Shown: one piece after another, positions 1-8,738 of the stretch
How positions within the stretch are numbered: position 1 is the first letter of the stretch
How the letters are laid out: each line of letters starts with the position of its first letter
Assembly: GCA_950022655.1 (NCBI GenBank)
Contig: OX465579.1
Location: 79,309,193-79,373,192, forward strand
Direction of reading: 5' to 3'
Length of the DNA: 64,000 nt
Source: Alentia gelatinosa
Lineage: Eukaryota; Annelida; Polychaeta; Phyllodocida; Polynoidae
The notes under the pieces: model-generated
Told to the model about the DNA's origin: nothing
Database searches by the model: none
The model's input: only the letters and a program-made list of their open reading frames with translations
Position numbers and translations under genes: made by a program

Positions 1-2979
1 TACACGGTACAGTTGTACTTTGCTAAATTGATGCTCCTTATGTAGTTTAAGGTGTTCACTTTTGATAACTACCTTTTAAGCCCCTTTTGTCTAGGATGAT
101 GTAACAAGCGAAAATAAAGTCAAGTTAGTATAGGTTCTGTGTCTGTCTTTTTTAAGATTTACATCTCAGTTCTAGAAGTCGACTCGGGTATTTTCTTATA
201 CCCTTTTATAATGTAGCGAGGCATGTAGACCTCTGAGTGCGCTACATGACTATTTATTCTATGCCTGGAGCATAGTAATTATTGCCATCCTTTTGACACA
301 TCCTTCCACATCGAGTAGGAAGAAACACAATAATTCCACACTTTACTGGCAAACGGGTTGTATGAGCATCGACCTATAAATAATCCTTATTTGTAAATAA
401 TAAAAAATGTTGGATGTCATAGGAGGTTGAAGTGGTTGCATCAACAATAATTCAAGTACAATATATAATTGGCACTTGATACTTAGAGAATAAATGTCTA
501 GATATTCCTGCGCTGTTTTGCTTAGAGAATGATTACTAATACATTGGGATCACTCTCTAAGCACATCCCCCCATTGAATGTCCGAAATCTATCTCTACTG
601 ACCCATCCGCCTACTCATTCAACTAAATCGTCTACCCACAGAGAAAATTCACTCCTCATACAATGGAGCTTTTTTCTCTGGGCCGGGGGTGCGCCTTATC
701 TACTTGTTTACGGAATGCTTTCTGCCAAACAATTACATAGGAAAGTATTCCTTACCATTGGACTAGAGGGTTTATGGTGTCATACAGCTAGGATACTCAT
801 CTAAATTATCTCCGGAATAAATACAATGATTGGCTCGTATTCTATGGTATTCCAACTCTCAGTTGGTGAAATAAACATGCATATCACCTCAGTAATACTT
901 CAGATATGGTTTAGATAACACCAGAACACCGCAAATGACTGCACACAAATACATTGGCAGGTCTGACCAGCATATATACCTATCTAAAACTGAAACAATT
1001 ACCAACTATATAGCTCATACCTGATATTACAAGACTCTACTTTGTCCCTGCAGTCATGTATTACAAAAGACAACAGCTTAGCGCTCACATCTACCGCCCA
1101 CACGGTAGGTGTAAAACCTTTAAACTCTATAGACACAAGGCCCGAGTGACGGTCTAGCGGCCACACACATTCACATCCAACAACGAAATGACAGAGGCTC
1201 AATTACTATTATTCGTTTAGTATGGATTTAAAGCACATAGTATACCGTAAAATATGCAAAATAGGAAAGTTGGGCTCTTGTATAACCAAAGGTATCATTG
1301 CTTTGGAAGGAGACCTCTTTCTGAAGTAGTGGAACGTATAGGCGAATAGTACACATGCAGCTGGGCCTGATATCTTTTTTTTTTTTTTTTTTTTTTTGGT
1401 GGGGGGGGGGGGGGGGGGGGCAATCAATTACTATGGCTAAATTTCCTCTAAGGGAGCTATACTAAAAGCACAATAAACTGATGAACTTGGACATTGCTAA
1501 CTAAAACGCACATTCAAATAAAGATTAGAAACAATGACCGTGAAACCCATTATCAAAATATCACTTTATTGATAAATGCATAGTTTTCCGGCGATTAAGT
1601 GAGCGATCTTTGGAATAAATAAAATTTGTCTTCATAGTCAACCATCGGTCGATTTCCTTCGCCTAGCCAACGGATTATCTGGCGACCTTTTGGAACATTA
1701 GTTGAGTGACAAATGCGTCTAATCAAACACCAAGAACCTTGCGGCCGGTGGATTTTGACCTTGGAGGAAATATTGGGGAGTGCTGATACCTCTTTATCTA
1801 ACAATGTACCACTGTGTTCATGTGAGGATACAGGTGATGTATGAGCTACTCCAAAGTGACAGAGGAGTGGCCGTGCGAGCAACTCCACTGATAGGCATAT
1901 TGTTAGACATCTGCTGACACCTCAGGAGCTCAACCTTGACAAGTGTGCCAAGCCTTACTTTTGCTATTTCTGTAGGTGTTGAAAGAAATGGTCGGGAGAC
2001 CTTCTCACGGTTGATCATCTGTCACTGAGAGATTCTGGGTATCTCTCTCCCCCCCCCCCCCACACACCCACAGTTATCCTTAGTCCACCTTGCCCAGACC
2101 ATGTGCCCCTATACGCTAGATTTATTGGTGGGAGGTAGGGGTCTTCCAAGCCGAGTACCCCCTCTCATGTAGCTGAGGGACACGAGTCTTAGCTCGCTGA
2201 AGGTCTTAAACACTTCATAACTCACAATCAGTAAACCTGTTTCTCCTGGGTTTACTGTAAGCATATCGCATTTACACGGATCGGACACACTTTTAGCTCG
2301 ATAAAAACCAGTCTTATCTTATCAGTGACTTCCATGATGAAAGCGTCTTCAAAAAGGTGTGTGGATCCTGTTTCTTTAAAGGCCACCATCAGGGAACTAG
2401 ATTACAAGCAATTCTTAAGGAATTATCATAAGCCAGCCATCAGGTTGGCAATGTAATTTCACGAGGCGAAGCCAAATGAAGCTGCATGGAGGTGGGGGGG
2501 GGGGGGGGGATAGAGGAACTACGCCAGTTTTATCACTGGTATTTCTACACAGACACATACGTATGTAAAGTCAACTAATATAACATCAAAGTAGCAAGAA
2601 AGACATCTCTTATCAAAACATAGATATCGGAGTTAAGATAGTAAAACTTGACGATAACAAAAGCTGTACATTATAAACGTTTAGCCATTCAAATAAGCAT
2701 TATAGGATGCACATGTGAGGTCTTCTCATCCAAACAACAAGGGGAACTTGATAGACGAGTTTCCTTTAAATGCTTGGCAGTCTTGGGTAATAGTTCTTGA
2801 CGTACTAAACGTTGACGTGTAAGCAGAGGAGGCGCACAATTCTGGGAAACCTGAATGACTCGTAACCGCTGGTTGTGAAATCTTCTTTTAATGAAGACTA
2901 ATAGGGGACTACCCCGCACCTATCAGCAGCACCCAAAGCCGACACAGCACGCCCAGTCGGCCGCGTGATAGCTCTATAA
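1..2979. other. No recognisable gene; homopolymer tracts
   Basis: I see no convincing gene here. The longest open frames (up to 97 codons, for example minus 1595-1888) have no family motif. Besides the T/G tract at 1375-1420 there is a C run near 2047-2061 and a G run near 2493-2509. The stretch ends at the left border of the DIRS-type element. Confidence 0.6.
1375..1420. repeat. Poly-T / poly-G tract
   Basis: A run of 23 T is followed by GGT and then a run of 20 G. It is simple-sequence DNA. Its length is probably unreliable in the assembly, because homopolymers this long are error-prone in sequencing. Confidence 0.9.
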
Positions 2980-2980
2980 A

Positions 2981-3050
2981 TTCCTACTCACTACGGACTA
3001 CTTTCTGTTGCCCTAGAATACAGGGAGATGAACTATGTGATTAGTCAGTA
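2981..3050 (+). repeat. Left inverted terminal repeat of the DIRS-type element
   Basis: Positions 3020-3050 are the perfect reverse complement of 8618-8648 (31 bp). Imperfect similarity extends outward through a shared GCCCTAG...ACAGGGAG segment. Positions 2980-3029 are repeated in reverse complement at 8336-8385, which sets the outer border at the shared ATTCC (2980-2984). Confidence 0.9.
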
Positions 3051-3093
3051 CAGCGCGAACACCGAGAGAGGTCAGACGTACACAAAGAGCAAG

Positions 3094-3244
3094 GTAGGGT
3101 TTTAACCATATAATTTACCTTTTTTACCGCATGAACTTTTTTCAATTCATGATATTGTTTTCACCATATGCCTAGGCATTGGTTGGAATTACAATATTCA
3201 TTATTTCATGAAAACTAACCTTACTTGGTTTTGTTTTCTTGCAG
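3094..3244 (+). other. Possible leader intron in the DIRS-type element
   Basis: The sequence upstream of the Gag start has a donor-like AAG|GTAGGG at 3094 and a strong acceptor-like TTTTGTTTTCTTGCAG ending at 3244, about 151 bp apart. Splicing would shorten the 5' leader without touching any ORF. This is a motif-level prediction only; an RNA read spanning the junction would decide it. Confidence 0.3.
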
Positions 3245-3349
3245 CCACGCTGCCCGGGACGCCTAGAGGCTGGTCTTCAGCGCCCGTTTACTTAAGAAAG
3301 TAGTAGGAATAGCTCTCAAATTACCTGGAGCGAGACTATTCACTACGAA

Positions 3350-4894
3350 ATGTCAGCTTTACAAGCAAAAGCAGACCTAGTTAAGAACAATGACAAATCC
3401 GCGGAGATATCCAAGGACTACTCATCCCCTATACCTTCAACCTCAAAGGAACCAAACATGGCACCTCCAGGTTCACTGCACAAGGGTGCTAAACGACACC
3501 CCATCTCTGAGTCTGACTCCACGGAGGAAGAACAGAGACCACGTAAAAAACGAAGGACAAAAAAGGTGCGTAGGATTATTTCTACACCATCAAACTGTGA
3601 AAGCTCGTCTCAACTCTCTCACTTAGAGAGCGACACCAGTTCCCGTGCGAGTTTAACCCCAGGCCAGAGGTGTCAACAACAAACAACAACGCCGCCATTA
3701 CCAGCGGCGCCATTATCACAACAAGCATTGCTCCAGAGTGGATTGGGTCTTCAATTGATTCAATCGCTTTTCTCAAACACGGTTCTTCAACCCAACCTGA
3801 ATTGGACGATGAACGTGCCTAACTCAACAAATGATGATTACCTACATGAAGATAACTTAAATCAAAAGAGGGACTCTATTCCGACGAAACAAAGGGATGC
3901 TGAACCCGTGCAGGGTACGCGGGTGGACCCCGTACCCAAACAACAAACCCCCGCTGTGCCTACCATTGGGGTAACCACTGCCGCTACAACTGCCGCACCT
4001 ACCACGGACATTGCTACCGAAGAGACAAAGGAGAAAAAAGAACACTTTGCCACAGCAAAACCAGGGGCGATTACAACTGCCGGAATCTCCAGGTTTGCAG
4101 AAGTAGATAAGCCGAAATCTTCACCCAAAATTGATGATTCCCTTGCGGGCCTCATCGATTCATACTTCAACGCCAATGTAGAAGCGAAAGAAGCAAAAGC
4201 ACTTACGGAGAAGTACCCTCCACCAGAAAATGTGCACAACATGACTATACCACTAATGGAAGAAGGGTTCCGAAATACAAAAGAAATCGAATCACACTTT
4301 AAGAAGATGGACCTACAACTTGTCCACGCGTCCCAGGCCATGATGGCTTCCTTTACAGCCATCCTACCATTCATAGAACTTGCGTTCAAAAGAGGTGCGG
4401 AAGACAAGGAATTGAATGAGGCGTCTGAATCCGCCATTGACGGGATAAGACTCCTCTTCATCGCAAACGCAATGATCACAAAACGACGGAGAGAATCTTT
4501 CCGGCCGAAATTGGCCCGGGATTTGGCAGAGTCTACCATAAACTCACCGCTGAGCAACAAGACACTGTTTGGGGATGTTAACAATTCCGTGAAAGAAGTA
4601 GAAAAAGGAGAGAAGATGGCCAAAAAACTTTTGGCAAAAACTCCAACGAAAACTGAAAGACCAAAACACGGAAAACCAGGCCAGCATCGCCAAGGACAGC
4701 GTTACAACCAGTCGATGGGGTTTCGAAATACCCAAGGGTACAACCAGCAAAGGTCCCAGAACCAGAGGTACAACGGTTACCAGAACAAGAACTCCAACCA
4801 GTACCACAACTCAAACCAAAACTCCAAACATTGGTACAACAAGAACAACCAACAGCAGCAACAGCAGCAACATCAGACTCAGAAAAAGAAATAG
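3350..4894 (+). CDS. DIRS-type Gag-like protein (ORF1)
   Basis: This 514-residue ORF is the first coding unit of the element and probably encodes its structural, nucleic-acid-binding protein. An acidic/serine-rich N-terminus is followed by a strongly basic cluster at residues 63-75 (RPRKKRRTKKVRR) that looks like a nuclear localisation signal. A Thr/Pro/Ala-rich linker follows, then a conserved-looking core from about residue 265 to 420 containing YPPPENV and RRRESFRPKL, which I recognise from DIRS Gag proteins. The C-terminal 70 residues are Gln/Asn/Tyr-rich and end in poly-Gln and KKK. No CCHC zinc knuckle is visible, which is usual for DIRS. The start codon has a purine at -3. The last 64 bases overlap ORF2 in the -1 frame. 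Nothing is truncated. Confidence 0.88.
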   Translation: MSALQAKADLVKNNDKSAEISKDYSSPIPSTSKEPNMAPPGSLHKGAKRHPISESDSTEEEQRPRKKRRTKKVRRIISTPSNCESSSQLSHLESDTSSRASLTPGQRCQQQTTTPPLPAAPLSQQALLQSGLGLQLIQSLFSNTVLQPNLNWTMNVPNSTNDDYLHEDNLNQKRDSIPTKQRDAEPVQGTRVDPVPKQQTPAVPTIGVTTAATTAAPTTDIATEETKEKKEHFATAKPGAITTAGISRFAEVDKPKSSPKIDDSLAGLIDSYFNANVEAKEAKALTEKYPPPENVHNMTIPLMEEGFRNTKEIESHFKKMDLQLVHASQAMMASFTAILPFIELAFKRGAEDKELNEASESAIDGIRLLFIANAMITKRRRESFRPKLARDLAESTINSPLSNKTLFGDVNNSVKEVEKGEKMAKKLLAKTPTKTERPKHGKPGQHRQGQRYNQSMGFRNTQGYNQQRSQNQRYNGYQNKNSNQYHNSNQNSKHWYNKNNQQQQQQQHQTQKKK

Positions 4895-6834
4895 AGGTAT
4901 GTCATTGTATATGTCAATGTATATGTCAAATGGAAAATGAATCAGTTTTTTCAAACCTAGACTTGAAAAACACACCCAATTCATTCAAAGCTGGTCAGAC
5001 AAGTGTCTACACAAAGAATTGGCGGAAAGTAACAAAGGATAAATGGGTACTAAACCAGGTAAAGGGAGTGAAACTAGACTTTATTTCAACCCCCATCCAA
5101 AACAAACCGCCACAAGAGTACAGGTTACAAAAAGATGAAATTCAAAAGGTAGATGATGAAATTAAATCCATGTTTTCGAAAGGAATTATCGAAAAAACAA
5201 ACCATTCAGACGGGGAATGGATTTCAAACATTTTCACTCGGCCCAAACCCGATCACAAAATTAGAATCATTCTAGACCTAACAGAATTGAATAAACACAT
5301 AGAATATAAACATTTCAAAATGTCAACGTTCACAACAGCTTTAGACCTTGTAGAAGAAAATGACTTCATGGCTTCCATAGACTTAAAAGACGCTTATTAT
5401 TCAATAAGCATCCAAAATTCCGATAGAAAATACCTCAGATTTCGTTGGAAAAACGAATTGTTTCAGTTTACGGTACTCCCAAACGGTTTGGCATGCGCAC
5501 CGAGAATATTCACAAAGTTACTGTCCCCAGTTTTCGCACACGTTCGAAAACAAGGAGGAAACTGTTTCGGATATATTGATGACTCGTTTGTCATAGCAAA
5601 ATCTGAAAAACATTGTTTTCAAACAGTAAAAATCCTCGCAGAAACCTTAGACTCGTTAGGGTTTGTAGTACATCCAACAAAGTCAGTCTGCTCCCCAACA
5701 AACAAGTTACAATTCCTTGGGTTTATCATCAACTCACAAGAAATGACAGTCACACTAGGACCAGAAAAGGTTTCAAAGTTCCAAAATTGCTCAAGGGAAA
5801 TTATTTCTAAAGATATAATAACAATCCGTCAATGTGCAATGATCATAGGTCTAATGATCGCGTACTCACCAGCAGTAGATTACGGTCTAGCCCACATCAA
5901 ATCCTTAGAAAAGGACAAAAACGAAGCACTGGCTCAAAATTTCGGCAAATTTGACAAAAACATGAATATCTCGGAAACGGGTCTACAAGACATTTACTGG
6001 TGGTTGGATAACATAAATTTCTCAAAACGAAAAATCAGGTCGCTAACACCAGATCTAGAAATCTCTACAGATGCAAGCTTGGAGGGTTGGGGAGCCCATT
6101 GTGAAGGTGTGTCAATAGGCGGACGCTGGATGGAGGATGAAATTCAGCACATAAATGTTCTAGAATTGCGAGCCATAGAACTGGCATTAAAAAGCTTTGT
6201 CAGAGTTGAAAATGTAACAATCCATGTATTAACAGATAATACAACAGCACTTGCTTATGTACGAAAGCAAGGGGGAGTAAGATCAGTCTCATGCAATTCA
6301 ATTTCAAAAGAAATTTGGAATTGGGCGGAAAGAACGAATAACTGGATAGTTATTTCACACTTACCTGGCGTATTAAATACTTTAGCAGACAAGGCATCAC
6401 GAGAATTTAAAGATAACTTGGAAATTCAATTGTCACAAAAACTATTCGAAAAATTGAAACAATGGTTCGGAAATCCAGATATAGATCTTTTCGCTTCGTT
6501 CAGAAACACCAAATGTACAGAATTCTGCTCTTGGAAACCAGACCCAAAAGCAAAATTCTTCGATGCTTTCTCAATATCATGGAAAAACTTAAAAGGTTAT
6601 GCTTTCCCGCCTTTCAGCCTAATCCTGAAGGTACTAAAGAAAGCAAGATCAGACAGACCAGAATGGATCATACTTGTCACGCCAGACTGGCCAAGCGCGG
6701 TCTGGTACACCCCATTGCAAAATCAAGCCAAAAGAATCAGAAAGATAGGAAGAAAAAGAAACAACATCATTTACCCAATATCTCAACAACAAATATTTCA
6801 AAGAGGAATTCCTCTAATTTTTTCAATCTTGTAA
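4831..6834 (+). CDS. DIRS-type reverse transcriptase / RNase H / methyltransferase-like protein (ORF2)
   Basis: This 667-residue polyprotein should copy the element's RNA into DNA. In the RT domain (about residues 100-340) motif A is DLKDAYY with Asp184, LPNG is at 216-219, and the active-site YIDD is at 248-251. RNase H follows with the expected acidic set: Asp414 (STDAS), Glu445 (LELRAIE), Asp469 (TDN) and Asp520 (LADKASR). Residues 551-630 carry DLFAS, FPPF (592-595) and TPDWPSAVWY. They match the Dam-like methyltransferase-like region of DIRS elements, with FPPF in place of the classical NPPY/NPPF. The first Met lies inside the end of ORF1 in the -1 frame, so the true start is uncertain: it could be reached by frameshifting, re-initiation, or internal Met residues such as MENESVF (about 4930). 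The 3' end overlaps the recombinase frame. Confidence 0.93.
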   Translation: MVQQEQPTAATAATSDSEKEIEVCHCICQCICQMENESVFSNLDLKNTPNSFKAGQTSVYTKNWRKVTKDKWVLNQVKGVKLDFISTPIQNKPPQEYRLQKDEIQKVDDEIKSMFSKGIIEKTNHSDGEWISNIFTRPKPDHKIRIILDLTELNKHIEYKHFKMSTFTTALDLVEENDFMASIDLKDAYYSISIQNSDRKYLRFRWKNELFQFTVLPNGLACAPRIFTKLLSPVFAHVRKQGGNCFGYIDDSFVIAKSEKHCFQTVKILAETLDSLGFVVHPTKSVCSPTNKLQFLGFIINSQEMTVTLGPEKVSKFQNCSREIISKDIITIRQCAMIIGLMIAYSPAVDYGLAHIKSLEKDKNEALAQNFGKFDKNMNISETGLQDIYWWLDNINFSKRKIRSLTPDLEISTDASLEGWGAHCEGVSIGGRWMEDEIQHINVLELRAIELALKSFVRVENVTIHVLTDNTTALAYVRKQGGVRSVSCNSISKEIWNWAERTNNWIVISHLPGVLNTLADKASREFKDNLEIQLSQKLFEKLKQWFGNPDIDLFASFRNTKCTEFCSWKPDPKAKFFDAFSISWKNLKGYAFPPFSLILKVLKKARSDRPEWIILVTPDWPSAVWYTPLQNQAKRIRKIGRKRNNIIYPISQQQIFQRGIPLIFSIL

Positions 6835-7814
6835 CACAACAACTTGTAAACCAACAAAATTGCGATGAGGAAACAGCGTCTTTTCTTATGGAATCATGGC
6901 AACCAAATACTCAAAAGTCATACAACAATTATCTGAAGAAATGGGAAACATTTTGTAAAGAACAAAAAGTAGACAAATTAAAACCCGAAATATTTCAAGT
7001 ATGTCAATTCCTAAAGAAATTATCAGACGATGGATATGCCTACGGTTCCATAAACACGGCACGCTGTGCCCTTTCCTTTCTATTACCCACGTTACAGAAC
7101 GGACAAACTATTGGTAGCTCTTTCTGGGTAAAAAGAGCAATACGAACTGCATATTTGAGGAAACCTCCAAAACCCAAGTACCACCAATTTTGGGATGTCA
7201 CTGTAGTTTTTGATTTATTCAAAAAATGGGGTGACAATGAAAATCTAACACTCGAAAGATTGACGAAAAAACTGGTAGTTCTTTTTCTCCTCATTTCAGG
7301 GCAAAGGGGACAGGCCGTTACGGCCCTCTCAATAGATAATATGACCACGCTGCAAGACGAGAGCGTGTCATTCGTCCTTACAAACATAATGAAGACGGCA
7401 AAGACTGGTGACAAACTGCAAACAGTGATCCTAAAACCTTTCCAAAAATGCAAAACTATTTGCATAGTGCAGGTTTTGAATGATTATCTAAAAGTAACAA
7501 AAGAGTTTCGGAAATCACAACAGTTAATACTATCATATAAGAAACCACATAAACCAGTCCACAGAGACACTGTATCCCGCTACGTGGTAAGCACGCTGGC
7601 CATGAGTGGCGTTGACACCTCTAAATACTCCTCACACTCCACAAGGGGAGCCGGAACGTCGGCAGGCGCAAGGTTAGGTGTTACAACAAATGCGCTCTTA
7701 AAGTACGGGTCATGGAAGTGTGAACGCACCATGGCCCGGCACTATAAGAAAAAGGTAGAAACGATTACAAAAGAGAAAACAGTGGCAGAAGCCATGTTGG
7801 AGGACAATGTATAA
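6462..7814 (+). CDS. DIRS-type tyrosine recombinase (ORF3)
   Basis: This is the recombinase that inserts the element in place of a DDE integrase. The 450-codon frame opens well inside ORF2; its first roughly 125 codons overlap the methyltransferase-like region and look like a frame shadow. The recognisable protein starts near 6840 with a SAM-like core-binding domain (SWQPNTQKSYNNYLKKWETF). The next in-frame Met is at 6888. Catalytic residues are all present: Arg282 (SGQRGQ), His392 and Arg395 (HSTRG), Trp418 (GSWK), and the nucleophile Tyr428 (RHYKK). The frame is -1 relative to ORF2 and the ORF ends cleanly at TAA. Intact catalysis together with intact RT suggests a potentially mobile copy. 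How ORF3 is translated is not evident from the sequence. Confidence 0.92.
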   Translation: MVRKSRYRSFRFVQKHQMYRILLLETRPKSKILRCFLNIMEKLKRLCFPAFQPNPEGTKESKIRQTRMDHTCHARLAKRGLVHPIAKSSQKNQKDRKKKKQHHLPNISTTNISKRNSSNFFNLVTQQLVNQQNCDEETASFLMESWQPNTQKSYNNYLKKWETFCKEQKVDKLKPEIFQVCQFLKKLSDDGYAYGSINTARCALSFLLPTLQNGQTIGSSFWVKRAIRTAYLRKPPKPKYHQFWDVTVVFDLFKKWGDNENLTLERLTKKLVVLFLLISGQRGQAVTALSIDNMTTLQDESVSFVLTNIMKTAKTGDKLQTVILKPFQKCKTICIVQVLNDYLKVTKEFRKSQQLILSYKKPHKPVHRDTVSRYVVSTLAMSGVDTSKYSSHSTRGAGTSAGARLGVTTNALLKYGSWKCERTMARHYKKKVETITKEKTVAEAMLEDNV

Positions 7815-8247
7815 TAATACCCTCCATCTCATCTTGGTGCTAAAACCTACTTAGTTTCACATTTACTCCAGATTTTTACTTAATATTGTTCCTTGACAAT
7901 ATATTACATGGAAGATGTACAAATAATTACTTATACTGTACTACATGGTGCCAAATGCATTACTGTGATTTTACTTACTGTGAACAATCAATGTGATTAA
8001 ATTATATTAAGACATATTTACCTTAGGACTATAATTTTAAGAAGTATTTAAACATTACATCTCGAAAAACCTAAAGCTACGGTCAGGTACCTAAAGCTAT
8101 GAGTTAACGAAGGATGTTAAACTTACCTTTTATACAACTATATCAGCTATAAAAGGAAAGCCAAAGCTTACAGCACTTACTTATGTAAACTTCTATTGTT
8201 TGCAACACTTACTTATGTAAACTTATATTGTTGTCCCCGACAAAAAC

Positions 8248-8253
8248 AATAAA
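8248..8253 (+). terminator. Candidate polyadenylation signal of the DIRS-type element
   Basis: AATAAA lies about 430 bp downstream of the recombinase stop and about 80 bp before the internal complementary region. It is followed by a T/G-containing stretch. It is the best canonical signal between ORF3 and the internal repeat. Confidence 0.45.
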
Positions 8254-8335
8254 GTTGAGTGATTATACAAATTGTTGGAATTCTTACTTCTTAAAATTGG
8301 GAATGTAATAGATAAAACAAATTTTCACTTTAAAG

Positions 8336-8477
8336 ATCTCCCTGTATTCTAGGGCAACAGAAAGTAGTCCGTAGTGAGTAGGAATAGATAATTACCCGAG
8401 GTACTTACCTAAGTACTGAAGGGGAATTGATGTTCCTACGAGCCTAGGGCTATGATGTAGCCCTAGGATAACAGGGA
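8336..8477. repeat. Internal complementary region (ICR) of the DIRS-type element
   Basis: Positions 8336-8385 are the exact reverse complement of the left end (2980-3029), and 8381-8477 are the exact reverse complement of the right end (8642-8738). The two segments overlap by a shared five-base GGAAT. This is the diagnostic DIRS feature: the joined ends of the element are stored internally so that complete termini can be rebuilt during replication. Confidence 0.95.
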
Positions 8478-8617
8478 CCCACCTTCCATCCCCTGTCTTT
8501 CCACCAGGAAAAAGTGAAAAAGGATAAGCACCTTTAATACTTTACAGAACAACATATTAATTTCTGTTGCATTCCCATAAAAATTTATTTTATCTAAAGC
8601 GGTATTCTTGCTCTCCA

Positions 8618-8738
8618 TACTGACTAATCACATAGTTCATCTCCCTGTTATCCTAGGGCTACATCATAGCCCTAGGCTCGTAGGAACATCAATTCCCCTT
8701 CAGTACTTAGGTAAGTACCTCGGGTAATTATCTATTCC
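8618..8738 (-). repeat. Right inverted terminal repeat of the DIRS-type element
   Basis: This is the inverted partner of the left terminal repeat, perfect over 31 bp at 8618-8648 and then imperfect. It is longer than the left repeat (about 121 against 70 bp). The outer 97 bp are duplicated inside the internal complementary region, which fixes the right border at 8738. Confidence 0.9.

Larger units (their letters stand above)
2981..8738 (+). mobile_element. Complete DIRS-type tyrosine-recombinase retrotransposon
   Basis: This 5.76-kb element has the full DIRS layout: a left inverted terminal repeat, Gag-like ORF, RT/RNase H/methyltransferase-like ORF, tyrosine recombinase ORF, internal complementary region, and right inverted terminal repeat. 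All three frames are open and their catalytic residues are present. The internal region (8336-8477) is the exact reverse complement of the right and left outer ends joined through a shared ATTCC. In known DIRS elements this region is thought to template a circular DNA intermediate. I see no target-site duplication, as expected for recombinase-mediated insertion. Perfect agreement among the repeats and the absence of stops or frameshifts suggest a young and possibly autonomous copy. Ngaro-type elements are a less likely alternative, because they carry split direct repeats and lack the methyltransferase-like region. Confidence 0.93.

Noticed and set aside
3862..4623. 253-codon minus-strand frame
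   Set aside because: It is the antisense shadow of the DIRS Gag-like ORF.
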